DNA of 64,000 nt from Deltaproteobacteria bacterium (GTDB taxonomy: Bacteria; Myxococcota_A; Polyangia; JAAYKL01), in the NCBI GenBank assembly GCA_030595125.1, contig JAUVDV010000018.1:1-64000 (forward strand). The letters are read 5' to 3'. Each line of letters starts with the position of its first letter. Within the stretch, counting starts at the first letter, position 1. The notes under the pieces were generated by a model. It made no database searches. It worked only from the letters and a program-made list of their open reading frames with translations, and was not told the DNA's origin. The position numbers were made by a program, and so were the translations under genes. Shown in pieces: positions 36,309-44,978 of the stretch.

Positions 36309-36348
36309 TTTCGTCCACAGAGGCAGAATCAATTGATTCGTCCAAAAT

Positions 36349-37227
36349 TTAACCTGTGCCCGCTTTTTTAAGCACGCAATGCGGATACTCACCGCCTTCT
36401 TCGTCACTCATGTAAAGCACATCAAACCCCGCGTCCTCAGCGAGCTTTCGAATCTCCGCGTTGCTGAATTGGTGACCAAAACCGATGTGAGTGAAAAACC
36501 TGTCGTTGATTTCGTTGCCACAGGCGCGACGCAAAGTGGTCTTTGATATATCGAATACCCGGCGCGACGCCGACCTTGAACCTGTTGATTGTTGGGGGGA
36601 TCCAAAATAGCTGGCAAGCATACATCCCCCTGGTGTGAGCATCCTGTAACACTCGGCAAACAGTAATTGCCTATCTCGCGCATTGCGAACATGGGTCAGG
36701 CTTCCCCATCCCAGCAAAATGGTATCGAAAATCCCCAGACTCGATGAGTGTGGTAGTTGCGGCACAGCACAGGCCGGGAGAGCGTTAGGCTCCTCCCTAC
36801 CGATGAACTGCTCATAACCGCCAGCATAAACTTTCATGTCGAATTCACGCTCTCGCGCTTGACGAAACATCTGCTCAACCAGGTGCACAGCCGGTTCAAA
36901 AGCAGTTACGCTATAACCTCGACGACAAAGATCAAACGCCTCGCGACCACCGCCCGCTCCGCCTATGAGCACACGAGCAGGTGCCGGTGGAAAGTACTTC
37001 TCGATGGCATCGATCTCCCACTTGAATAATCGTTCACGAAAACTGGAAGAAAGCGGAGCATAAGACCGCGACCTGCTGTATGCGACCTCATTGTACGCTC
37101 GAAAGAACGCGTCGTTTCCCAGCAGCAAGAGCAGTTCTTCCCGAGTTCGAAGGTAAAGATCCCACAACTTGTCGGCGCGATTCATCCGATAGCAGATCTT
37201 CGCAAGGTAGTGAGGTATTCTTGACAT
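36349..37227 (-). CDS. Class I SAM-dependent methyltransferase
   Basis: 292 residues from ATG 37227 (no strong ribosome-binding site; ATG 37185 is an alternative). The SAM-binding motif I is ARVLIGGAGGGREAFDLCRRG, followed by a motif II-like acidic end, YSVTAFEP. FDTILLGWGSLTHVRNARDRQLLFAECYRMLTPGGCMLASYF corresponds to motifs post-I to IV, and the C-terminus has ELAEDAGFDVLYM-like sequence. The target could be small molecule, peptide or protein. It lies in the same direction as the RiPP operon, 138 bp beyond the peptidase stop, but is boxed between two 92-bp repeats, so membership of the operon is uncertain. Confidence 0.78.
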   Translation of the reverse strand: MSRIPHYLAKICYRMNRADKLWDLYLRTREELLLLLGNDAFFRAYNEVAYSRSRSYAPLSSSFRERLFKWEIDAIEKYFPPAPARVLIGGAGGGREAFDLCRRGYSVTAFEPAVHLVEQMFRQAREREFDMKVYAGGYEQFIGREEPNALPACAVPQLPHSSSLGIFDTILLGWGSLTHVRNARDRQLLFAECYRMLTPGGCMLASYFGSPQQSTGSRSASRRVFDISKTTLRRACGNEINDRFFTHIGFGHQFSNAEIRKLAEDAGFDVLYMSDEEGGEYPHCVLKKAGTG

Positions 37228-37280
37228 TTCAATACGGTTATCAAATTGGGAGGCTTTGCTCAATTTCAAAACTACCCAGA

Positions 37281-37379
37281 GGCAATGGGGGAGACGGAAG
37301 CGGCGCCACCGGATACTCACCCGGCAATTCCGGATCGGCAGGAGTAGCAGGAACCGCGCTGGCGTTCAGGATCTACTGA
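37281..37379 (+). pseudogene. 3' fragment of a third Gly-rich lipoprotein gene
   Basis: In frame, the bases encode GNGGDGSGATGYSPGNSGSA followed by GVAGTALAFRIY and a stop, the C-terminus of paralogue 2. Nothing upstream continues the gene: the sequence before 37281 belongs to the methyltransferase leader. Silent differences from copy 1 show it is an old paralogue rather than a fresh duplication. Confidence 0.75.
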
Positions 37380-37394
37380 GGGTTTTTAGTCGGG
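37303..37394 (+). repeat. 92-bp repeat, copy 2
   Basis: Direct copy of 36217-36308. Its right end runs into the antisense 3' end of the signal-peptidase-like gene, which takes its last nine codons and stop from it. Confidence 0.85.
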
Positions 37395-37851
37395 ATCCCG
37401 CCACAATAACCAGCCTTGCCGCCCTTGCAGCCGTTCTCACCAGCTGCGGCGTGAAGAGAGTCAACCGAGCCACTCCCTTCCCGACGGTGCTGTCAGTCTC
37501 GTACGAAAACGGACCAACGGAAACCCGCGCCACGACACCAAGGACGGCCTCCGGCTCAACGAGCTCACACCCATCGAGAGCGTCTCCGCGTATTTCCAGC
37601 AGACGTTTCCCGTCGCGCAGTTTAAACCCGACTATCCTGTGCGCCACGAACTTCGAGTCCGTACCGAGGTAACAAACGATCTCCCCGATCCCCAACTCGT
37701 TCTCTTTACTAATCTCTTTAAGGTGCAACCTGCTCCCGGGCGGGACAAAGGGCAACATTGAGGAGCCAGCGGTTCTCCACTCCTCATCCAGTGTCGATGA
37801 CTCCTCGACACACGGACGGAAGTACTCAGCCATCATCACCGCCGTCTTCAC
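37366..37851 (-). CDS. Soluble S24/S26 signal-peptidase-like protein (Ser-His type)
   Basis: 161 residues from GTG 37851 (GAGG seven bases upstream). The box TAGSSMLPFVPPGSRLHL carries the nucleophile Ser31 of the S-M-x-P motif. In bacterial SPase I the general base is Lys, but here the second box reads KFVAHRIVGF (67-76), with His71 as in SipW/Sec11 (ER-type) enzymes. LEIRGDALDG is a third family box. Unusually there is no membrane helix. The last residues, SRLKTLSRS, come from the antisense of the 92-bp repeat, so the native C-terminus (possibly a membrane anchor) may be missing. It overlaps the radical SAM gene by 26 bp; leader removal from the modified peptide is a plausible job. Confidence 0.75.
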   Translation of the reverse strand: MKTAVMMAEYFRPCVEESSTLDEEWRTAGSSMLPFVPPGSRLHLKEISKENELGIGEIVCYLGTDSKFVAHRIVGFKLRDGKRLLEIRGDALDGCELVEPEAVLGVVARVSVGPFSYETDSTVGKGVARLTLFTPQLVRTAARAARLVIVAGSRLKTLSRS

Positions 37852-38905
37852 GCCATATCCTCGCGTGAGCGCGGGCCACCTCGCAGTCCACCGTTGCCGC
37901 TGCGGTGAAAGAACCGTGTTCCTTGAATGCCTCGCCCGGACATCGCTGGCAAAATCGATTGTCCTCGCAGGTCATGCATTTCTCCGAATCGCCCCATGTG
38001 AGCCCGATGACTTGCTTTCGGAGTTCGGATTCAGTCCAGATTTCATAAAGAGAACGATCGCGAATATTGCCCAGAGAAACGGGCATTGCCGGACACAGCC
38101 AGACCTCGCCGGTAGGCTTTATGTACACCGACGTGATTCCCGCCAGACACAGCTGGTCGCCCGGTCCCTTGACAGGCCTTCGCTGCCTGGCGTTGGGAAG
38201 GTTTTTCATCGCCTCCAGCTGAGTGTCCCCCGAGGCCCTCAGGCCCACCACGGCATCACCTCCATCATCGGCAAGAAGCACCTTCGCGTCGGCAACAAGG
38301 TTCCATCCTCTTTCCTCGCACATGTTCTTGAGCGGAGCGATCGCGCCGGTGTTCCAGTCCATGATCACCGTACTCATATTGGATATCCCGCCAATATCGC
38401 TGAAGGTCTCCAGCGCAGACATCGCACGTCTCCAGGCGCCTTTCCGACCGACGAACTCGTCATGCTTTTCGGGTTCAATGTGGTACAGGCTTACAGACAA
38501 GCTGGAAAGCCCGTTCTCCCTTAACTTTATTATGTCCTGCTTGTTCAAAAGCGCCGCAGTTGTCTTCAGCGAAACAAGAAACTTTCGCTTCCACGCAGCC
38601 TCTACTATCTGATGCAAATCATCTCGCAATGCGGGTTCTCCGCCGGTAATCGAGAAGCGAAAAACGCCCAGAGCGGCAAGCTGATCCAGGAGATCCTCTA
38701 TCTCTTCAAAATCCAGTTCCCCTCTACCTGTTCGTTCGGTTTGATAGCAGTGGGCGCATTTCATGCAGCAGCGCTCGGTAGCGCAGAACAACGCTATCAG
38801 CGGAAAATCCGACTCGTCCTGAAGACGCTCCCAGAAGGATCCGGGCCTTACCTCGCAATCACTCACTTGCTCAATAGTAGTCGCGTCTCTGGGTTTGATA
38901 ACCAA
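37826..38905 (-). CDS. Radical SAM/SPASM peptide-modifying enzyme
   Basis: 359 residues from TTG 38905, five bases after the PqqD gene, with AGGA upstream. The radical SAM cluster motif is C46-x3-C50-x2-C53 (CCMKCAHC); FSITGGEPALRDDL is the SAM-binding GGEP block. The C-terminal SPASM region shows Cys groups LCLAGITSVYIKPTGEVWLCP and CMTCEDNRFCQRCPGEAF that would hold auxiliary [4Fe-4S] clusters. Such enzymes install thioether or carbon-carbon crosslinks in ribosomal peptides. Neighbours are a PqqD-like protein and a Cys-containing small peptide, the usual partners. The exact crosslink cannot be read from sequence. Confidence 0.92.
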   Translation of the reverse strand: MVIKPRDATTIEQVSDCEVRPGSFWERLQDESDFPLIALFCATERCCMKCAHCYQTERTGRGELDFEEIEDLLDQLAALGVFRFSITGGEPALRDDLHQIVEAAWKRKFLVSLKTTAALLNKQDIIKLRENGLSSLSVSLYHIEPEKHDEFVGRKGAWRRAMSALETFSDIGGISNMSTVIMDWNTGAIAPLKNMCEERGWNLVADAKVLLADDGGDAVVGLRASGDTQLEAMKNLPNARQRRPVKGPGDQLCLAGITSVYIKPTGEVWLCPAMPVSLGNIRDRSLYEIWTESELRKQVIGLTWGDSEKCMTCEDNRFCQRCPGEAFKEHGSFTAAATVDCEVARAHARIWREDGGDDG

Positions 38906-38910
38906 TTCCG

Positions 38911-39195
38911 TTATTCCTGATTCTGTTGCTCGACCAATCCTCGCTTTTTCATATCCTCCAGGAAATCGCGCACATCTGACAGCGCTTCCTCTTGCGACAC
39001 GTCGAATACCTCTCGAACATGGGCCGCCACTTCATTGATATCCCGACCATCGAGACACGACCATATCTCGGAGCCAGTCTCGTTGAGCTTGAGAATATTG
39101 TTGTCTTCGATGTTCACCAGAACGAAACGCTCACCGATCTTTCGGTAGGCCACCCGCGGGTTTGGTATATACACGGTCGAATCCTCTCGTTTCAT
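38911..39195 (-). CDS. PqqD-like peptide recognition element (RRE)
   Basis: 94 residues with GGGGAG six bases before ATG 39195. The sequence NPRVAYRKIGERFVLVNIEDNNILKLNETGSEIWSCLDG and VRDFLEDMKKRGLVE is the PqqD winged-helix fold: a three-strand sheet then helices, with L-N-x-T-G-x-x-I-W as the hallmark. PqqD proteins bind leader peptides and present them to radical SAM enzymes. It sits between the kinase and the radical SAM gene in one operon with 12-bp and 5-bp gaps. Confidence 0.93.
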   Translation of the reverse strand: MKREDSTVYIPNPRVAYRKIGERFVLVNIEDNNILKLNETGSEIWSCLDGRDINEVAAHVREVFDVSQEEALSDVRDFLEDMKKRGLVEQQNQE

Positions 39196-39207
39196 CCGTC
39201 ACTCCCC

Positions 39208-40041
39208 TTATAATAGCGCCTCTTCAATGAGAGGCCAGAAGCGATCGTTCTTTTCAAACTTGAGACTGTAGGAAAGATCGAGATCGACCAACTTGCCGAT
39301 AGCCTCCATGGTGCGATTCACGGAAACAGCGCTGCGGGAAAAGGTAATTGTCTGACCGAGTATGCTTCTGGTGGCCTCCCACGAAGTCATTGAAAGAACT
39401 CGGTGTTCATCAGCCTGTTCAATGAAAAAAATGCCCGACAACTGAGCCCGATCGGTCTTCAATACTGAACGATCCCGATCACCAAGAGGCGTAGAGTACG
39501 CAATCGCCATGCCGCCCGGATCAAATGCAATGAGTGTCTTGTCTACGCTCAGAACGTCTTTCCCTTCACTCAACTCCTCGACGATGGTCGTCTTTCCCGC
39601 TCCGCCCGGACCCGAAAAGAGAACTGCCCTGCCATCCTTCAAAACAGCGGAAGAATGGACAAGCAAGTTTCCGCTCTCCTCGCACACAAAAGACAGACCC
39701 ATGCTGACTGCCCCATCAATGACCTCAGGAGTGTCTCCGTTCAGCCTGAAACGCCCTTCAAAACCGTTGTCGACGCGCTCAATGACGCCGCTCGCAACCA
39801 CCTTGTCCACAAGAACTCTCTGGACTGTTCCGTCCCTTTCCTCGAATCTCACGTCTTTTTCCCGATCCTCATTCATCCAACCCGGCTCGAGATTCAACTC
39901 CAGCCGCAGATCGGGAGGACGAGAAGACCCATCTGCTACCAGATGAGAGTCTACGTACGAACCCCACTTTGTGCTGATCGTCTCCGAACCGGTGACGAGT
40001 ATTTCTAGCTCGTAATCACCGATTCGTAGCGTGTACTTCAT
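39208..40041 (-). CDS. HPr kinase-like peptide kinase
   Basis: 277 residues. The C-terminal half is HprK-like: LLVHSSAVLKDGRAVLFSGP then GGAGKTT (Walker A, GPGGAGKTT, 144-152), DVLSVDKTLIAF as the acidic strand, and GDRD after it. The N-terminal 110 residues have no obvious match. HprK-like proteins next to PqqD genes occur in RiPP loci; in paeninodin-type lasso clusters (PadeK, ThcoK) they phosphorylate the C-terminal Ser of the precursor. The precursor gene here ends in Ser and lies 36 bp upstream. Related HprK-like proteins are also part of the SynChlorMet-type radical SAM cassette, so the substrate remains inference. Confidence 0.8.
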   Translation of the reverse strand: MKYTLRIGDYELEILVTGSETISTKWGSYVDSHLVADGSSRPPDLRLELNLEPGWMNEDREKDVRFEERDGTVQRVLVDKVVASGVIERVDNGFEGRFRLNGDTPEVIDGAVSMGLSFVCEESGNLLVHSSAVLKDGRAVLFSGPGGAGKTTIVEELSEGKDVLSVDKTLIAFDPGGMAIAYSTPLGDRDRSVLKTDRAQLSGIFFIEQADEHRVLSMTSWEATRSILGQTITFSRSAVSVNRTMEAIGKLVDLDLSYSLKFEKNDRFWPLIEEALL

Positions 40042-40077
40042 TGGAATGTAGTGTTTATAATAAGAAAGGGAACCGAT

Positions 40078-40257
40078 CTAACTACCAGTGGGTGCACCCG
40101 CGCACAAGTCGGGGCCACCCGATTTCAAACCGCAAGTGAGAACCACGCATGTCTTGTATAGTTCCTCTTCGGCGATGGCCGGTTTCTCATATGGCCTCTT
40201 CTCGCTCGCGCCCAACGAACCGTTGCCGTGTTCTCTCATTGTTATATTTTTTTTCAT
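40078..40257 (-). CDS. RiPP precursor peptide with YxxPxI leader and three-Cys core
   Basis: 59 residues from ATG 40257 (GGAG six bases upstream). The leader, residues 1-36, is hydrophilic and contains KRPYEKPAIAEEEL; Y23-x-x-P26-x-I28 resembles the YxxPxL motif that lasso and related leaders use to bind PqqD-type recognition elements. The probable core begins around residue 37 and has Cys37, Cys42 and Cys52 in CVVLTCGLKSGGPDLC, then AGAPTGS, ending in Ser59. It is first in the operon, followed by kinase, PqqD, radical SAM and peptidase genes. No Gly-Gly leader cleavage site and no signal peptide. Identification as a precursor rests on size, Cys pattern, leader motif and context. Confidence 0.8.
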   Translation of the reverse strand: MKKNITMREHGNGSLGASEKRPYEKPAIAEEELYKTCVVLTCGLKSGGPDLCAGAPTGS

Positions 40258-40353
40258 CTCATTCTCCACACGCAAGATGAACCAAACTGTTACATTAGTC
40301 GCAGTAGATGTCCATTGCGTTCATAAATCAATACGATCCAGAATAACTATCAC

Positions 40354-42063
40354 TCACGGCGCCCAGGTCATGCCGGTCGGACAGGTTGAGAATACTCCCG
40401 AAGGAGCAGTATCCGAAGTGCCCAAGGGGTTGCACCTGAAATACCCGGTCAACGGCGGTTGATCCGTGATATTGATCCACCCGCACTCCATGCCATATAC
40501 GGCGCAATCGAGATCCATTGGGGCTCCAAAAGCTGCCGTGTGCAGCATGGTTCCCTCGCAACAGCCATGCAGGAGATCGTCGTAGTACTCCGCACAGGTT
40601 CCCCATTGATATTCTTCACACACATGGGTGGTACCGAGTCCCGGGCAAAGGGAATCACAGTTGATAGTGCCGCTGCACCCGTCATCCCAGGTACCGCAGG
40701 TGTTGCCGAGATAAGCACATGTGTCGCACCCGGGCCCCGTGGAGGCAATATTAAGATCGTATGAGTTTCGCACAAAGGCTCCCGCCCCTCGTATCTCCAC
40801 GAGATATCTACCGGCTTCTCCCGATGCCACGGTATGGGTCAGGCTCTCGTTATCGTTCGAGCTGTAGCTATAGGCCCTGCTCTGATCCCAGGACGGCGTG
40901 GAGTCGTACAGATACCAGAGATACAAATCGACATCACCATCCGAAGAATGGGTAAAGGTTACCGACACATCAATGACATCGGTCTCGGCCAGATATATAG
41001 CAAACCAATCCTTATCGGACCCGCAAAGAGCAAGGCCGCTCGCCGAGAAATCATCGGACAACAGATGTGCAATTGAATCGTAATCGTTCTCTTCGTAGGC
41101 ATCCTCGGTGCAAACATCGCAGGAGACTACACCCTCCCACCCGGTGTCACAATCGCAGTACGCCACGCCGGTTTCGTCGCAGGTGCCGTGGTCTCCGCAG
41201 TCAACTCCCCACAGGGTGCAGCCCATATCGCAGGTGGCTCCGTGGTCGTTGAAGCCGGTGACGCACTCGCAGTGCGGCAGCGTGGTGTTGGCGGCGGTAC
41301 ACGTGCAAATCGCATACCCTCCGACCACCGCACAGGTGCCGTGTCCGTTGCATGGATCAGGAGTGCAGGTTTCGTCTACTACACAGGAGCCTCCATCCTC
41401 ATGGTAGCCCGATGCGCAGGTGTAGCAGAACGTTGCGGGATCCCAGTTGCCGGTGCATGTGCAGCTGACCACACCGCCGGTGTCGCTGCACGTGCCTCCG
41501 TTGGCGCAAGACGTGGACGAGCACACCTGATCGATAACGCAACTCCCTGCGTCATTGTGAAAACCCGGAGCGCAACCATCGCATAGATCGCCACCCCAAC
41601 CGGTTTCGCAGGCGCATTGCGCCTCGCCAAGAACCACACTGCAGGTTCCGTGGTCGCAAGGATCGGGGGTGCAGGTCTCGTCCATGACACAATCCGAACC
41701 GCTTGCATGGTAACCCGTGTCGCACTCGTTGCAGTAGTCACCGTCGTATCCGGTGTCGCAGGTGCACATTATCCCCCCGTCGGCATCGACACATGTTCCG
41801 TGGTCCCCACACGGATCGATATCCTCGCAGCTCAAGCTCGTATCGGTGTCCGTGTCGGTGTCCGTGTCGGTGTCGGTATCCGAATCGGTGTCGGTATCGG
41901 TGTCCGAATCGGTGTCCGTGTCAGTGTCCGCGTCGGTGTCCGCGTCGGTGTCCGTGCTGGTCGAACCATCCGGTGGATCCGCCGGCATTGACGAACTACA
42001 ACCGAAAAGCATAACCATTGCCAACAATCCCAAAAGGAACGTACTCAAAAAACGGTCGTTCAT
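40354..42063 (-). CDS. Lipoprotein with Thr-Asp linker, EGF-like repeats and PPC-like domain
   Basis: 569 residues with AGGTG five bases before ATG 42063. Signal peptide ends in lipobox LFGC; then about 50 residues of TDTDAD/SDTD repeats. Residues of about 80-330 are at least five EGF-like modules (C-x-x-x-x-C ... HGTC ... C-x-C-x-x-G), with DPCGDHGTCVDADGG and DPCNGHGTCAVVGG the clearest. Residues of about 335-440 look like a bacterial pre-peptidase C-terminal domain (EENDYDSIAHLL, DKDWFAIYLAETDVIDVSV, YLVEIRG). The C-terminus is Cys-rich with no family I recognise. Outer-surface location is expected. It lies upstream of the RiPP operon, same strand, 96 bp from the precursor start, and is probably unrelated in function. 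Confidence 0.82.
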   Translation of the reverse strand: MNDRFLSTFLLGLLAMVMLFGCSSSMPADPPDGSTSTDTDADTDADTDTDTDSDTDTDTDSDTDTDTDTDTDTDTSLSCEDIDPCGDHGTCVDADGGIMCTCDTGYDGDYCNECDTGYHASGSDCVMDETCTPDPCDHGTCSVVLGEAQCACETGWGGDLCDGCAPGFHNDAGSCVIDQVCSSTSCANGGTCSDTGGVVSCTCTGNWDPATFCYTCASGYHEDGGSCVVDETCTPDPCNGHGTCAVVGGYAICTCTAANTTLPHCECVTGFNDHGATCDMGCTLWGVDCGDHGTCDETGVAYCDCDTGWEGVVSCDVCTEDAYEENDYDSIAHLLSDDFSASGLALCGSDKDWFAIYLAETDVIDVSVTFTHSSDGDVDLYLWYLYDSTPSWDQSRAYSYSSNDNESLTHTVASGEAGRYLVEIRGAGAFVRNSYDLNIASTGPGCDTCAYLGNTCGTWDDGCSGTINCDSLCPGLGTTHVCEEYQWGTCAEYYDDLLHGCCEGTMLHTAAFGAPMDLDCAVYGMECGWINITDQPPLTGYFRCNPLGTSDTAPSGVFSTCPTGMTWAP

Positions 42064-42205
42064 TTGCTCACCTCGTTATTTGATCCCAATCAAATTATTT
42101 TACCATGAACCCAACCCTGTACAAGACTATATTCTCGACCCCTACTTTGACATCGGAACGAGCCTTTGAATGTTAAGTGTTCTCAGAAAGGAAAAAAGTT
42201 CAGGA

Positions 42206-42619
42206 TCAACTATTATCGACTGCGTTTTGCCTGGCACGAGCCCATTTCAGGTTGACATTGAGATCATCCCAGGATGCGTCACCTTCGCCAAGTTCGCTCA
42301 ATTCTTTTTCTATTTCTTCGATTTCCTCGACTACCCTGGAGATGTCGATGTCGGAAACCCGGATGCAACGCTGGGTGAGAACATTGACATGGTCGGGCCC
42401 TCCCTCCAAGAAGCCGCTGTCTGTCACGAAATCGTCGCTCCCGCCATCCGAACGCTTTACGAGGAGCCTGCCCGCGCCAAGGGCGGCGAGAATGGGCCTG
42501 TGCTCGGGGAGAACGCAAAACTCGCCTAGCTGCTCGGAACAGGCCGTAACAGAGATCGCTTCCTCATCGAGGATCGGTCCGTCGGGCGTTACCACCTTCA
42601 AGCGAAGGATTTCTCCCAT
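42206..42619 (-). CDS. atpC: ATP synthase F1 epsilon subunit
   Basis: 137 residues. MGEILRLKVVTPDGPILDEEAISVTACSEQLGEFCVLPEHRPILAALGAG is the beta-sandwich domain of epsilon, with the L-P-x-H-x-P-x-x-x-x-L-x-x-G block. The C-terminal helices hold SDIDISRVVEEIEEIEKEL. Epsilon couples rotation to the central stalk and regulates ATP hydrolysis. ATG follows the atpD stop directly (TAGATG), with GGAGG inside the atpD end. Last gene of the operon; no clear terminator hairpin was found beyond it. Confidence 0.95.
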   Translation of the reverse strand: MGEILRLKVVTPDGPILDEEAISVTACSEQLGEFCVLPEHRPILAALGAGRLLVKRSDGGSDDFVTDSGFLEGGPDHVNVLTQRCIRVSDIDISRVVEEIEEIEKELSELGEGDASWDDLNVNLKWARARQNAVDNS

Positions 42620-44086
<1,467 letters not shown>

Positions 44087-44956
44087 CTAGTCGTTCAGCG
44101 CCTCGGCGCCGCCCACGATGTCCAGTAATTCATTGGTGATCGCGCCTTGCCTCGCCCGATTGTAGACCAGGGTAAGGGACTCGATCATGTCCTGCGCGTT
44201 GTTCGTTGCCGTCTCCATTGCTATCATTCTCGCAGCGTGCTCTGCCGCTAGTGACTCCAGCAGCGCCCGGTAAATCTCAACCTCCACGTATCTCGGCAGC
44301 AATTGCCCCAGAAGCTCTTTCCGCCTGGGATCGAAGATAAATCCCACCGGCCCGAGGACATCCTCTTTTTCCTCGACCTGAATCGGCGGGGCGATCGGCA
44401 GCAGCTGCTTTACAACCGGCTTCTGGCTCGCCAGGGAGATCATCTCGTTGAAGGCCAGATCTATTCGATCCACTTCGCCTTGCGCAAACGCAGACGAGAG
44501 TTCCCTCGCCACTCGCGCCGCCGCGTCGAAACCCGGCCCGTCGTATATGTCGGAATAGGTGTGATGTATGGTTACTGTTCTTCTCTTGAAGTAGGCATGG
44601 GATTTCTTGCCGATAATCGCCAGTTCCGGTTCCGGATCGGCAGTCGCAACGTGATCCGTCACCAATCGGTTGAGATTGGAATTGAAACCACCGCACAGTC
44701 CCCGATCGGATGAGATGACCAGAACCAGAGAGCGCTTGGGCTCGCGCCGCTCGAGCAGGGGATGATCTTTCTTGGACGCTCCCGATGCAACCTCGGCCAG
44801 CACGGATGACATGAGATCCGCATAGGAGCGGAAGTTCTCCGTAGCCTCCTGGGCCTTTCGCAGCTTCGCCGCAGCGACCATTCTCATGGCGCGGGTGATC
44901 TTCTGCGTTCCCTTGACGGATCCGATCCGCCTTCTGATTTCCTTTAGGTTAGCCAT
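44087..44956 (-). CDS. atpG: ATP synthase F1 gamma subunit
   Basis: 289 residues. The coiled-coil ends are plain: MANLKEIRRRIGSVKGTQKITRAMRMVAAAKLRKAQ at the N-terminus and AARMIAMETATNNAQDMIESLTLVYNRARQGAITNELLDIVGGAEAL at the C-terminus. VISSDRGLCGGFNSNL is the central family motif. Gamma is the rotor shaft inside the alpha3-beta3 ring. Spacing to atpA is 22 bp and to atpD 18 bp. Confidence 0.97.
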   Translation of the reverse strand: MANLKEIRRRIGSVKGTQKITRAMRMVAAAKLRKAQEATENFRSYADLMSSVLAEVASGASKKDHPLLERREPKRSLVLVISSDRGLCGGFNSNLNRLVTDHVATADPEPELAIIGKKSHAYFKRRTVTIHHTYSDIYDGPGFDAAARVARELSSAFAQGEVDRIDLAFNEMISLASQKPVVKQLLPIAPPIQVEEKEDVLGPVGFIFDPRRKELLGQLLPRYVEVEIYRALLESLAAEHAARMIAMETATNNAQDMIESLTLVYNRARQGAITNELLDIVGGAEALND

Positions 44957-44978
44957 CTTTAACCAGCGTCATGTGCTC

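Noticed and set aside
40354-42063. EGF-repeat lipoprotein as part of the RiPP operon
   Set aside because: Same strand and only 96 bp away, but its surface-protein architecture matches other lipoproteins in the window and has no link to peptide modification.
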